This document shows positions 10,700 to 21,964 of a stretch of DNA of 64,000 bases, piece by piece; the first letter of the stretch is position 1, and every line of letters starts with the position of its first letter. The stretch comes from Iris pallida. Taxonomy: Eukaryota; Streptophyta; Magnoliopsida; Asparagales; Iridaceae. The position numbers and the translations under genes are program-made. The notes below the pieces were generated by a model. It was not told where the DNA came from. It searched no databases and saw nothing but the letters and a program-made list of their open reading frames with translations. Location of the stretch: assembly GCA_029216955.1 (NCBI GenBank), contig JANAVB010006999.1, forward strand, positions 2,164,431-2,228,430. The letters are read 5' to 3'.

Positions 10700-10925
10700 C
10701 AATAATGCCGACCGAGTCCATTTTTGTTCACTAACCAAAACTAGGGTGGATATTCACACTTACACTCAATTTGCCAAGTGTCAAAACTATCTTGGATGTT
10801 CACAAAACCACTTCCAAAGTAGTTTTAGGTTGATGAAAATAACAAGTAGCATACCTTGAGTGGCATAGTAAACATCCATCGTAGTTTTGGTACGGGTGAA
10901 CAAAAATGGACTCAATGTCGACAAT
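10700..10925. repeat. Imperfect fold-back (inverted) repeat
   Basis: The left arm (about 10706-10795) and right arm (about 10825-10920) are imperfect reverse complements. The clearest paired words are gtccatttttgttca with tgaacaaaaatggac and accaaaacta with tagttttggt. The whole could fold into one long hairpin with a short loop. The right arm overlaps a copia-type coding remnant. Confidence 0.6.
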
Positions 10926-10990
10926 CCTACTTGTGAATATTGTTTAGCAGGAAAGGCTACAAGGAAACCATTTGGCAATCCACACATCTA
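10887..10990 (+). pseudogene. Copia pol remnant (integrase zinc-finger region)
   Basis: The translation contains N-P-T-C-E-Y-C-L-A-G-K-A-T-R-K-P-F, the second half of the HHCC finger region found before copia integrases. No neighbouring integrase core is recognisable. It is a short relic, and its left part coincides with one arm of the fold-back repeat. Confidence 0.5.
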
Positions 10991-12605
10991 CACCATTGCA
11001 TCTAATTCATGCAAACATAACTCTATTTTTCGAGTCAAAATGATTGCACGCCAATATCAGGCATTGAATTGTTTCTAGCACATCATAGAGGTGGAAAAAT
11101 GAGTTGAGAGCAAGCATTGATGATCAAATAACTGCACACGGTGAGAATACTTGTCCAATCAGTTCCAAGACTGCCAAAAAGGCGAATGATACCATTCCAC
11201 ACATTGCAACCAAATGATTTAAAATATGCAAAAAGTCTATTTTATAGAAGGTGTGTTATTTTTTTATACTACTTGAACAATGTGCATCAAAGACCATCTT
11301 TCTAATATGAACTTTGAACTTTTAGAAAGCCTGACTATGGCTTCTAATATGCAATGTTGCACGAGATGAAGTCAATTGCGAACAATAAGTATAGGACCTG
11401 CTTGCTTAGGCCCATAACACACCCCTACGAATAAAACATGGCAGGTGCCTCTTATTGCTATTCATACTAGCCTAATATATAGTTGTTTTTAGTAAGGATA
11501 TGCATCCAATTCCCTCATCCATGGAGATAGTCATGTTTAGTGATGAATTACCATTTATAAAGCTAATGGTGGAGAAAGTAAGAGAACCAAAAAATTCGCT
11601 AAAAACTTAAAAGTCCAAAGGATTCGAATAAGTCTAATGACTAGTCCTAAAAGTTAAGGCTATTGAGGAGGATAAATGTTTTCTAATATATCATATCATG
11701 TGTATATACTAGATAAGAGTAAAAAAATTATTTTAATACATGTAGTTTCTTCCAAACCGATGTTAGAAAGATATACATTAAGATATACTTGGTACGTAAA
11801 TAGTGTGTTAAGAAGCCACAATCTCCTGTCTCAATCTTAATTCTCGTCTAACTATTTGGTACGTAAATAGGATTATCAATCTCCACAACGAGTGTCTCAA
11901 TCTTAATTCTCGTCTAACTATTTGGTACGTAAATAGGATTATTTGAATTCAACGTGTCACGGTTTAGAAAGGATATGGGAATAAGATTATAGTGTGTACG
12001 AGGATGCTGTTGAACATCCTCCTAAATATACATCAATGGTTACTTCCAATATCAAAAAATGCATAGTCTATATAACATTAATTTGAGTGATATTTTTGAA
12101 TTGCATTGCATAATCTATATAACATTAATTTGAGTGATATTTTTTAATTGCATATTGTGATTACTTATTCTTGTTAGGGAAAGGGATCTGTGTTCGATGG
12201 TGACAGAAACAATATTTTTATTTTTATTTCAAAACCTACGAATATAAAATAAGTATGACCATTTCATGCGATAGTCATTAGCAGCTCAAATGAGTGAAAT
12301 AAGGATTGTTGCAACTATTCATATGACATAGAAACCACATTTACACTGGATAAAATTGGCATGACACCTCGACTCAACCAGAGGGTTATTACATCGAATT
12401 GGATGTTGTACTGATTACTAATCAATGTTAATTAATGTTACAGGACACAGCGAAGACAATGTCATATCGGACACGGCACAAACACTCCCAAAGTACACCA
12501 GGACGTGCCAAAAATCATGACGAAACACCTCAATTTCGTCCAAAAAGTTCTGCTCATCTTCTCCATTGCTTCAAAGATTTGGCAGATTGTGTCGGTTATA
12601 TTACT
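10991..12605. other. AT-rich intergenic stretch with two local duplications
   Basis: No gene seen. A 66-bp tandem duplication (units from about 11831 and 11897, sharing tcaatcttaattctcgtcta) carries tttggtacgtaaatagg, with a third partial copy before it. A second tandem duplication of about 47 bp (units at 12067 and 12114, sharing tctatataacattaatttga) follows. Both look like ordinary local duplications. Confidence 0.5.
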
Positions 12606-12613
12606 CTTGTACG

Positions 12614-13181
12614 TAGAGGTAAGCATTCGGTTTATTCGGTTTCAACCGAATCCGAATTAGCCAAAAACGAATAAATCGAAATCCTAATAATCCAAAATCG
12701 AAATCGAACCGAATTAGCCAAAACCGAAACCGAACAGAACCAAACCGAATAACATATTCGGTTTTTTCGCTTGGACTATTTAAATTATTTATTGGGTCGG
12801 ACCAAAAGTTTGAATCATTGTTAAATTATATCAAAAATTATAATTTTTATACACACGTTTGTTGAATTTGAAAGTAGCGTACAAAGTTGGACTAGTTAAA
12901 AATTATCAAAGTTGGAATTCAAAACACATACATATAATTTTTTTATTTTAAATTATACATTTTTTTTATCACAAAATATGCAACGAATTGAGGGTATTTA
13001 CATAATTGTATAATTCTAATTTTGTTTTCGGTTTTCGACTAAAACCGAAAACAAAATCGAATAATTTTTTTAGAATTTTGAAAATCGAAACCGAACCGAA
13101 TTTTTTTGAAACCGAACCAAATTTCCTATACGGTTCGCTTCAGTTGGATTTTTGGTCCAAAATCGAATAATGCCACCTCTA
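12614..13181. mobile_element. Non-autonomous hAT-type element (MITE-like)
   Basis: The ends are inverted: TAGAGGTAAGCATTCGG on the left, and the reverse complement of the right end reads TAGAGGTGGCATTATTCG. The flanks are cttgtacg (12606-12613) and cttgtatg (13182-13189), an 8-bp target duplication with one mismatch. TAGRG-type ends with 8-bp duplications are typical of the hAT superfamily. The subterminal regions are full of cggttt/aaccga words on both strands. No transposase is encoded. Confidence 0.75.
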
Positions 13182-13408
13182 CTTGTATGTATAATATTCG
13201 AAAATTATATTTAAGTCTACATATTGTTCATAGGAGGGTCTAAGTTGTCCTAAAGGTTGACTTGGACGTAACGTCCAAATGAAGATATGACTAAATTTCA
13301 AATATTAAACGAGACCCTAAAACTAAACGAAAATTTTGAGTATTATAGAAACCTACACGAGATATAATGGTCAGCCAAAGTCAACCATTAATGAGATCTA
13401 AATTCTCT

Positions 13409-13503
<95 letters not shown>
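13409..13503. repeat. (TA)n microsatellite
   Basis: Roughly 45 TA units on the left side of the SINE-like unit. Confidence 0.95.
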
Positions 13504-13507
<4 letters not shown>

Positions 13508-13611
13508 CAGTGGTCGTAGCCCGTTGGGAACGGAGGAGCACCCCGGCGCAATGGCGCGGGTTCGAGGCCCCTTGGAGGCATGCCTCCAAGCACCATTAAG
13601 AAGTGGATACC

Positions 13612-13617
<6 letters not shown>
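13504..13617 (+). mobile_element. tRNA-derived SINE-like unit
   Basis: An A-box-like segment (cagtggtcgtagcccgttgg) is followed by a B-box-like segment (gggttcgaggccc, 13558-13570) at tRNA spacing, the internal RNA polymerase III promoter layout of SINEs. A perfect 20-bp palindrome (13571-13590) follows the B box. The unit is flanked on both sides by long (TA)n, which hides any target duplication. The A-box segment resembles that of the SINE at 55439-55558. It is not a functional tRNA, since no cloverleaf closes. Confidence 0.55.

Positions 13618-13697
<80 letters not shown>
13617..13697. repeat. (TA)n microsatellite
   Basis: About 40 TA units on the right side of the SINE-like unit. Confidence 0.95.
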
Positions 13698-13702
<5 letters not shown>

Positions 13703-14205
13703 TTTGACACCCGCAACTCAACGTCTCGCTTCGCCCACGACGTCGAAGGCACCCCCGACGTCTTCACGACACCTACGACAACAGATGCAGCCCAGCCACC
13801 CGTTCTATGCGCACGACTTCCTTACGATGTCTTCTCGACGTCCTTACGGTGCCGCACGACGGATTGCGTGGTCGACCGTCGTTTATATCCGTGGTAGAAT
13901 AGTGTCGGTCCTCGACCGTCCGTGCGGTGTCCTAACTGTTGAGTTTTCACGAAGTTGATATTCACGGAGAAGCAAGTAAATACAAGTATAAAATATGCCA
14001 AAACTTTGAAAGGAAATCTACTTTAGGTCCACCCTGTAAACGAATTAAATGGGTTGAGACATGTTGACCCATTTATAAATAGGTTCTGATTTTCCCTAAA
14101 TGAGTCAACCTAAATTAGTTGCGTTAAAGTTGAGCCTAAATAAATCAACCTAAATCTAACCCAAAATTGCCACCCCTACTTAAATCTAACATATGTTATA
14201 AGTAT

Positions 14206-14257
<52 letters not shown>

Positions 14258-14814
14258 TGTAGCCAAATAGAACAGCTGAGGAGCTTCTCTTATTAAGAAA
14301 ATATATAAAGGAAATAAGATGAGTGTTGTTGTAGACTGAGATAAGGGCATCCATTATTTAGATTTATCCACAAATCACAACACTTCTCCTTTGATGTCCA
14401 TTTTAATTATTGCCTCATTAAATATTTTTTCTAAACCCATATTTGAAAAATTATAGTAAAAAAAAAGAGTATAATAATATTCTCCAGGAATATGATTATT
14501 CAGGAATATGACTTTTTTAGAAATCCAAGTGTGTGAGACTTACACTATCTGGTTAAAAAAAATTCGAAATGAAAACTCGGTGAAAAAAATCCCATCGAAG
14601 AAAAGAATACAATGCGCAAAGACATGCTTCAAAATACCTACATTATTATCTTCAAGATACTTGCATCTGCATGATACTCCTCCTCAAAATCACTTTAACA
14701 ATATTACATTTAGTTCTTACATCATCTCAAATAAAAAATCAACTCCCCCATTTAATTCATTTGAATATTACATCTAACCCCAATACTTTATTTGCTTATA
14801 CATTTATATTCATT
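13698..14814. other. Intergenic stretch
   Basis: A short GC-richer patch with many cgac/gtcg words (13700-13930) is followed by AT-rich sequence. An open frame at 13704-13958 shows no recognisable domain. A (GA)n run lies at about 14210-14253. Confidence 0.4.
14210..14253. repeat. (GA)n microsatellite
   Basis: About 21 GA units. Confidence 0.9.
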
Positions 14815-15160
14815 ATCCTCATATTGTCATGAAGAGTTGTAGGCTTATTTGTAGTTTCTGGAAGCTCGCAACTCTTCCTAATATGTTGAACTGGTGAAAT
14901 CTTAGTCATACATGTTCTATATTTGATTCATTAAGGACCAAGATGATTAGTCGAGATTTTTGTAGTGATTTGTTTGACTGATCTCCAAAATAGCTACAAC
15001 ACTGTTAATAAAAACATATCTTTTTTGTGATCTCCCTTTATGGGGATTAGATAAATAATATGTGTCTGTATATAATAAGATCAGAACATCCATATGAATT
15101 AAAGCAAGAATGATTCCTTTGATATATCTAAAAGTATGCTTTATGTCATTCAATATCTAT
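14815..15160 (-). pseudogene. Copia RNase H remnant
   Basis: On the minus strand the translation begins M-N-D-I-K-H-T-F-R-Y-I-K-G and continues L-S-N-P-H-K-G-R-S-Q-K-R-Y-V-F, recognisable as the start of a copia RNase H region (relatives: Y-L-S-D-P-H-K-x-R-S-Q-T-G-Y-V-F). Further on, Q-H-I-R-K-S-C-E-L-P matches the later part of the same domain in another frame. Stops and frameshifts occur between. No LTRs are nearby. It belongs to a different copia group from elements 1-5. Confidence 0.65.
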
Positions 15161-16664
15161 GTATAGGTACTTATCAACATGTTCACATAAAAAGTATACC
15201 ATGTACATTGTGCTAAATACAAATTACATTTATTTTATTTAAATATGATACTTCGTGATCTAAAACCTGTTCTTTTTTTTTTTTATCTTTCGATCAAAAT
15301 AGTCCCATTGACCTAACCACTATAAGTGTACGGAGTGAATGACAGCTGCTGATATCAACTCTCTCCAGAAGGTCTTCTCTTTGAGAGATCTCTTCAGGAG
15401 ATCTTCTCTTTGGGATATCCTTTTAGGAGATTTTCTCTTCCGGATATCTCTTCAGGAGGTATTTCAATCTCTTCAGAAGATACTGTCATGTACATTGACG
15501 ACCGCTTTGAAGAATCTATTCAAGATTTTGTTTTTCCCATAAATATGTTTGGACATTTAGAATCATCATTATAACCTTTCCAAGACTGATACTCAAAGTG
15601 CCTGTGATATCATATTCTTTTGGATGATTTTAGTTTATATATGGTTCGTTTTATAAATCCTATAGAAATATTCTGACAATTTAAATCTTTGATTTTTATA
15701 TGAATATCTTACTGTCTAGGTTACCTTAATCAAGAAATGTGTTTCTTTATATTCAATTTATGGTTATTTCAAGAATTCTTAAGCGACTATATACTAGATC
15801 TCAGTTTTTGTATTTTTTTACTAACACCCATTTTAAACCTATCAGATTTATTTCTTCTTTTTGGTTTTGTATATATAGGGCAAAACACTTCACATTTTGC
15901 GACAGAATCTAGTTCTACTTGTATCGCATCTTTTCATTTTTGGACAATGTTATTATTTTCAATATTCAAGGATTATTTGTGGTTCGGTGTTATCCTTATT
16001 TTCATCGCTATTTTTATTCTCATTTGCTAATGTCATTTTTGACAAATTATTTTTGATTTCAAAATTCTTCTAAGTATGTGTAAACATAGATTTTTTGGGT
16101 ACTAGTATATCTTTCTCGATCTCTTATAAGATTTGGGGTATATTCTCGACCGTAGCAGTATGCTTTGTTTTTGATAAATTGGATCTTTGGTTCACGATAT
16201 CTTCCGAACCGCCATGAAATGAGGCTTTTCCAGGAGCTGCTTCTTCAAGAGCAAAATGTGTGTTATATTATTCAGTCTCTTCTTCTGGAGAGCTGAATCA
16301 TTAGAACCTTTAGGTCTTCCATGTTTTAGTGAAGAACTGATTCATTTGCTACATTATTAGGTTCTTTTGGTACTTACTTCTATTTTAGAATGTGCATTCC
16401 TAGTTGGTATGTGACCTAATTAGTTATGCAATATTATTAAAGGCATCGATTAATTCATTCGTAATGAATTCTCCTAACTTCGTTGACGCATCAAGTAGGC
16501 ATCGATGAGATAAAGTGGAAGTATGCCACGATAATTCAAATATTCTTCTGGAACAATGATTCATGACACTCTTTTGGAACGATATGGAACATGACATTTA
16601 TCTTCCTTCTATCTCCCATGGCAAAAATACTATTTTATCGTATCTAATGTCAAGATCTAAAAGA
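15161..16664. other. Intergenic stretch with short tandem repeats
   Basis: No convincing gene. Imperfect tandem units of about 29 bp, built on tctcttTgggatatctcttcaggag-like words, occupy about 15370-15460. A TATA-like tatatataggg occurs near 15873. The open frame at 15737-16030 is hydrophobic because of its T-rich base composition and has no recognisable domain. Confidence 0.4.
15370..15460. repeat. Imperfect tandem repeat, unit about 29 bp
   Basis: Three diverged units each combine tctctt, gatatct or gagatct, and cttcaggag. The origin is unknown. Confidence 0.6.
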
Positions 16665-16900
16665 TAGGACTAGGCATACGGGTCCATGACCAATGGTTCC
16701 GACCCGGCTCGAGTCGTAAAGTGTCCAAACAAACAGTTCCTAATTTTTTTATTTTAAATGGGACGGGTCGGAATGGGTCGTGTGACATTCAAGGATCGAG
16801 ACGGGTCGTGTTTCTAAAACAAACTGGTCCCTGACCTGACTTGTTTAATTGGAAAATCTCAATTTAATAAATTTTAAGTAGGACTGCCTACATTGAATAA
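16665..16900. mobile_element. Possible left part of a hAT-type element
   Basis: The segment starts TAGGACTAGGCATACGGGTCC and is rich in gggtcg/cgaccc words. A similar GC-rich segment ending in the reverse complement of TAGGGCTGTGATGGGTCGG lies at 22370-22538, beyond the LINE. The outer flanks, ctaaaagat and ctaaagat, are similar, suggesting one hAT-type element split by later insertions. The pairing is tentative. Confidence 0.3.
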
Positions 16901-16950
16901 AGAACCACGGTAGTAGCACTTTGAATCTTTACTGCCCATTCAAGTTAAAA

Positions 16951-17148
16951 CTGTAATCGGCTAGGAGGAAGTCTGCCGAGCCAGGGGCTAATACCCCGAC
17001 AAAGTATCTAAAGGGGCAATCTAATAAAATGACCTATGCAGCGTCGAACAGAAATAACTCCACTAATCCCAACCCAACGCCTAAACCAATGCAAACCAGG
17101 CGACAGAAGGATGCCAACAAAAACCACACTAACCTGAATGGGATTTAA
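16951..17148 (+). pseudogene. LINE ORF1 C-terminal tail
   Basis: An open stretch begins after an in-frame stop near 16950, ends at TAA (17146-17148) and overlaps the ORF2 start by a few bases. It is rich in Asn, Thr, Pro and Lys, as ORF1 tails often are. The RNA-binding part of ORF1 has been lost with the 5' truncation. The assignment rests mainly on position. Confidence 0.45.
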
Positions 17149-17974
17149 AGCCATCATCTGGAATGCTCGAGGCATCAGGAACCAACCGACCAGAACCTAC
17201 CTCAAATCTCTCAACATAAAACATTCACCTGATTTCATAGCGATTCTCGAACCTATGATTGATGGGAAGAACATTCAGGAGCTTTCCCATGAGGTGCATA
17301 TGCCTTACTCTTTCCATGGTGGAGATCTTAACACATATATATAGATATTTTGGAACAACTATATCGACTTGGTGGTCTCGGAGACCAATAAGCAGTTCGT
17401 CCACTGCAACATCCTGAACAAAAAGTCAGGACAGACAATGGCCCTCACGGTCGTTTATGCTAGCTGTATTATTCGCACCAGAAGAGATCTGTGGTAAGAT
17501 CTCACTACTTTATTTAATAATATGGACCGCCCGTGGATGCTGGCTGGCGACTTTAATGTTGTCACCTCGGCGACAGAAAAATCAGGGCCAAGAATCATCA
17601 ATGCGAACGCGGTGGCGGACTTTAACAAATTTATCTCTGAAACGGGGCTTATCGATGCTGGCTATCACGGGTCGATATACACTTGGTGCAATGGCCTCAC
17701 TAACAATCCAAACACCTGGGAGCGTCTCGACCAGGTCCTCTATGATACCAACTTCCTCCTCAACAGACCACCCACATCAATTATGCACCTTCCTCGTATG
17801 CACTCCGATCACTTCCCCCTTCTCATCACCCCCTCTGACGCCCTATCTACTCCGGCCCCTTTTTGCTTTCAAAGGATGTGGTGCGACCACCCATCTTTCT
17901 TGGACTTAGTTACAGAAAGTTGGCACAAGGTGTGCCAGGGACCGCCTCTCGTCATCCTGCATACTAAACTCTAG
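17138..17974 (+). pseudogene. LINE ORF2 endonuclease domain
   Basis: The ATG at 17138 opens with I-I-W-N-A-R-G-I, the first motif of apurinic-type endonucleases that nick target DNA. I-L-E-P-M (catalytic Glu), M-L-A-G-D-F-N-V and M-H-S-D-H-F-P follow in the same frame, so the catalytic N, E, D/N and H motifs are all visible. In-frame stops occur at about 17342-17344 and near 17495. The domain otherwise aligns throughout with plant L1 endonucleases. Confidence 0.8.
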
Positions 17975-18245
17975 AGATTAAGATCGGCCCTGAGGGACTG
18001 GAACTGGAATGTCTTTTGGGACCTTAGAAAACAAAAGCGGGAGCATCAAAAGGAGATTGATGATTTGGAGGCCGTCCTTTAAGAACAATGGAGTGACTCA
18101 AGTGGTGAGGATCTCCCGAACATAAACACAGGCTGGATAAGGTCTTGGGCTTGGAAAAGCAACTCCTTCATGACCAAGCCAGAATTAATTGGGTCAAGGA
18201 TGGTGACTGAAACTCCTCATTTTCCATGCTATTATTAAAGAGCTA
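17975..18245 (+). pseudogene. LINE ORF2 linker between endonuclease and reverse transcriptase
   Basis: The frame of the endonuclease continues with recognisable linker sequence (W-N-V-F-W-D-L-R-K-Q-K) to a TAA near 18080. Further frame changes precede the reverse transcriptase. It carries no catalytic motif. Confidence 0.5.
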
Positions 18246-19560
18246 GTGAAATCGAACAGAGTATGTCTGTACGATCAGGATGGGGCCATGGTGGAGTATC
18301 AAATCATTATGGATAGGGATATTCTCTATTTCTTTAAGTTTTTCGAAGCCGTGCCGGCCACGGACCCGGATAACTTCATCGACGGCGTCCTGAACCTTAT
18401 ATCAGATGAGCAGAATCTGGAGTTGACAATGATCCCCCAGGAAGACAAAGTTGAGGATGCGATCAAATCGCTTAATCCACAGGGAGCCCCGGGACCTGAT
18501 GCTTTCACTGGAGTTTTCTATTCCAGGTGTTGGGATATCATTAAACATGACCTGATGGCTGCTATCACGGACTTCTTTTTAGGAATCCAACTCCCTAAAG
18601 GCATCACTGCAGTGAATCTGGTTCTTATCCCTAGGACTTCCAAACCCACGGACATCCAGGATTTCAGACCCATCAGCCTAAGCAACTTCTCCCATAAAAT
18701 TATCTCAAAAATCTTGGCGGACATGCTCGTTGGCATCCTTCCATACATTATCTCTAGGGAGCAATCGGGGTTCGTCAGAGGCTGCAACATTCATGAGAAT
18801 ATTAGCCTGGCACATGAAGTTATTGGGACCATTGACAACAACATCACAGGTGGCAATGTGGCGATTAAGCTGGACATGTCGAAGGCTTATGACAGGGTCA
18901 ACTGGAGGTTCCTCATCCGGGTTTTGCGCCAGTTCAGCTTCAGCCAGAAATGGATCGACCTCATATTCAAAAATATCTCTAATTGCTAGTACTCGATCTC
19001 CATCAACCGAAAAATGGAAGGCTTCTTCCACTCAGCTAGAGGCCTAAGATAGGGGGATCCGATCTCTCCCACCTTATTTATCATAGCCCACGATGCCCTC
19101 AGCAAAAAAATTTCAAAACTATCTCAACGGCCACATTAAGTACTTCTCTGGCCGTAGAAATAACCTTCCCATATCACACCTCTTCTATACGGATGATAGC
19201 CTCATATTCCTCAATGGTGGTAATGATAGTGTGGACAACCTTCTGAAGATGTTGCAGGACTACTCTGAGACATCGGGACAGGTGATCAATATGTGTAAAT
19301 CTACTTTGATTGTCTTCCAAAAGGATCACATCTTCCTTCGGGCTGAGAAGATTGCTGCAAGTACTCGTTTTACGATCACGCATCTCCCGATCCAATATTT
19401 GGGGTGCCACTATTCAAAGGAAGGGCAAAACCTGAATACTTCTTTGAGATGGCTGAGAAATTTGAGAAAAAGGATCTCGGGTTGGAGACTTCTTTCCTTT
19501 GGGGGCAAGATACCCTCTTCAAGAGCGTGCTTACTGCCCTCCCTATCCACTCTCTGTTAG
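18246..19560 (+). pseudogene. LINE ORF2 reverse transcriptase domain
   Basis: Typical L1 motifs appear in order: A-P-G-P-D-A-F-T-G, F-R-P-I-S-L-S-N, E-Q-S-G-F-V-R-G, and K-L-D-M-S-K-A-Y-D-R-V-N-W with a catalytic Asp. A TAG near 18987-18989 and another stop near 19050 interrupt it. After a frame change the catalytic box reads F-Y-T-D-D-S-L-I-F (about 19190), a variant of the usual Y-A-D-D. The domain would copy the LINE RNA from nicked target DNA. Confidence 0.85.
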
Positions 19561-21230
19561 TGATCAAAGCCCCCAAAAAACTTCTCCAAAAATTAGAGAA
19601 ACTGATGGCCGCCTTCCTTTGGAACTCTAAAGATCAACACCGGACCAGATGGATCTCTTGGAGCAATGTGTGTCGACCGATGGATGAAGAAGGTCTGGGC
19701 ATAAGATCCCTCGACCAGGTGATGACTGGTCTCCACGTGAAAAGGTGCTGGGCGTTAATTAATGGTGAGTCGGGGTGGGCCCAGTACATGGTCCGAAAGT
19801 ATGGAGACCCTATCACTTTCAGCTATTCCCTCCCTTACTCTCCATCTTCGCTATGGCGATCTATGATGAAGATATTTCACATTGTCTACTGCAACTGCCA
19901 ATGGGTTCTGGGCCATGGCAATATCCCTATTTGGGGTCAGAACTGGTGTGGTACCCCTCTCCCCAAACCTTCCGAGTTCATCTATACCCCCTCTGTCCAT
20001 CAGGTGGTGGCCTCCCCGATGGTCTGCATATCCCTGGATGAGGAGGTCAACATTCGTAATTTTCTACTTGTGGAAGCTAATGCCGTGTTGGACAACATTA
20101 CCCTTAACAATGAGAAGGACAAGATAGTCTGGGTTCTTGACCAAAATGGAGAATTCTCTACTAAATCTTACTGGGAGCATCATCGTAGGAGACACCCGAT
20201 CGACACCTAGAGTAGCTTCTGCTGGAACAAGTATATCCAACCTCGCATTGGCGCCTTCCTCTGGCGTCTTCGAAGGAACGCCATTCCGGTTGTGGCCAAA
20301 CTTATTTCCATGGGAATCAACCTTGCTTCAAGATGCGTGTGCTGCACTAACCCAGACACTGAAATAAATGACCATATCTTCGTTTTGGGCGAGACGGCTC
20401 AAAATATATGGCTCTACTTCGCTACCAATTTCCAACTCCCTACCTACTACTCCACTTTCGATCAACTTGCTCATATATGGCTTCATAACTCCTCTCTCTT
20501 CCCTCTCCCCTCCTTGGCGGACATCAGCAGGAACATTATCTTCGCTTTCTGCTTATGGGAAATCTGGAAGGAAAGGAACTTCATTAAGTTTGGCGATGGG
20601 ACTGGGAACTACCAGGAGATCATCCACCGAGTTGCTTCGCATCTACAACATGCCTTCTCTGCTCATAATCTGGGGACAGACGTGTTGGGGCACATCAGCA
20701 CGAATACAAGAGACGTCCACTCGGGGATCTCTGATCGATGGGTGGCACCGGGGGTGGGTAAGAAGCTGAACATTGCGGTAAAAATAGGGGAAGACCTAGG
20801 TCTGGCGTGTGGGGGTGTCATCAGAGACAGCCTCGGCAACTTGATCTATGCTTCTCCCTGTTCAAAGTGGATACTACTAGCCCTCTACCGAAACTTGACG
20901 CCCTTTTCCTGGCGTTACATTGGTGTCACTCCCAGAATATCCAGTACAGTGAAATTGAAAGCTCGTCCATCCACCTTACCAACATCATTGCCAAAAAAGA
21001 TAAACCTCCCTTGGACTCTCAGATACAAGACCCGCAAAATCCAACAAATTCTCAACTCGGCTATCGACATTAACCACATCTCTTCTAGTGCAAATGGCAT
21101 GGTAAAAGCTCTGGCGTCTCTACCTCAGGATTCCAGACGTGACCAGATCTTCTTCCACACCTCCGAACTTCCAACGGCGACCAGCAACGCACTGCTAAGG
21201 ACCTCTCGGGTCTTTAGGGGGCCCCTTTTC
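19404..21230 (+). pseudogene. LINE ORF2 C-terminal region: thumb, zinc finger, RNase H-like
   Basis: An open frame from 19404 overlaps the previous one, marking a frameshift near 19400-19450. It continues through the L1 thumb region (W-N-S-K-D-Q-H-R-T-R-W-I-S-W). A TAG at 20208-20210 precedes the zinc-finger region (F-L-W-R-L-R-R-N, then C-V-C-C and N-D-H-I-F, with the usual last Cys apparently lost). An RNase H-like part follows (C-G-G-V-I-R-D-S-L-G-N). Its continuation is in another frame at about 20868-21000, then returns. Such RNase H tails are known in some plant LINEs. Confidence 0.75.
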
Positions 21231-21455
21231 TTCTATTTTTTTCACTTTTGTATACCCCTGGTACCTCCGGGGTGGATAGTTTGAAATTTTCTTTGTTTAC
21301 CCCCGGTCTCCCGGGGGAGGATAGTTTTATTTTGGTATGCCAGGGCTATGGTCTGGCACGTATACTTTTGTAGGTCGTCGGGCAATCTCCCGATGCCATC
21401 TTTGGGCTTAGGCTCCCCCGTATAGTAACAAAGTCCCCTGTTTTCAAAAAAAAAA
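21231..21455 (+). other. LINE 3' untranslated region with poly-A tail
   Basis: A T-rich and C/G-run sequence after the coding part, ending in ten A. The repeated words cccctggtacctccgggg and cccccggtctcccggggg can form GC-rich stems near the 3' end, a place where LINE reverse transcriptases often recognise their RNA. Confidence 0.6.
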
Positions 21456-21788
21456 CAAGAGTAAATATTATTGGACAAAAATTTAAAATGAAAAAGAAGA
21501 AGTTAAAACTATATCCTATAATGATATTCTGTAATGTAATTACATAACTGACAAACGGTTTGAAATTGCTATTCTACATTTTTCAAGTTACAACATCTTC
21601 CAAGAAGCAATTTTCCAGTTTACAACTTGTACATAAATTTTGACTAATTAAATGTGAGCAACAATCTATTCTGGACAGTTTCAGTATATAATATTCTTGA
21701 TTTACTATTGGGTTAAAGATTCGATGCCAAAACAACATCATTGCGAGTTGCAGAAGGAGAACTTCCAGAGACCGGATCAGCTGTTCCT

Positions 21789-21899
21789 GATCCGATGTCC
21801 CAATCATGTCCCCCCCATATGATATGTGGGACCAATCGATAAAAACCAATAAAAAGGTCCACATGTCATAGAGGGAAGACAGAATTGGGACACCGGATC
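21789..21899. repeat. Fold-back repeat
   Basis: The left arm (21789-21833) and right arm (21856-21899) are reverse complements with few mismatches: gatccgatgtcccaat pairs with attgggacaccggatc. The loop is about 22 bp. Outer sequences (gagaacttcc and ggaagttcgag when reversed) suggest the terminal repeat may extend further, so it may be a small MITE. Confidence 0.65.
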
Positions 21900-21964
21900 A
21901 ATCTCGAACTTCCGACAGTGTCAGTCAATGACTCTGCTAGTAGAGGCAACGAAGAGCGAACTTC

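Larger units (their letters stand above)
16951..21455 (+). mobile_element. 5'-truncated L1-type LINE
   Basis: A non-LTR retrotransposon with the tail of ORF1, an ORF2 holding endonuclease, reverse transcriptase, a C-terminal zinc-finger region and an RNase H-like region, a 3' untranslated region with repeated ccccggg words, and a terminal A10 run (21446-21455). The 5' end is missing, as is usual for LINEs. ORF2 has several stops and frameshifts, so the copy is dead. The exact left border and target duplication could not be fixed. Confidence 0.85.

Noticed and set aside
13504..13617. A genuine tRNA gene
   Set aside because: A and B boxes are present, but acceptor and anticodon stems do not form. 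A SINE-type unit fits better.
13381..13767. 128-codon minus-strand frame across the (TA)n tracts and SINE
   Set aside because: It is mostly Tyr-Ile repeats from (TA)n with the SINE in the middle. It has no coding signal.
15737..16030. 97-codon hydrophobic frame suggesting a membrane protein
   Set aside because: Its composition follows from T-rich DNA. There is no homology, promoter or splice context.
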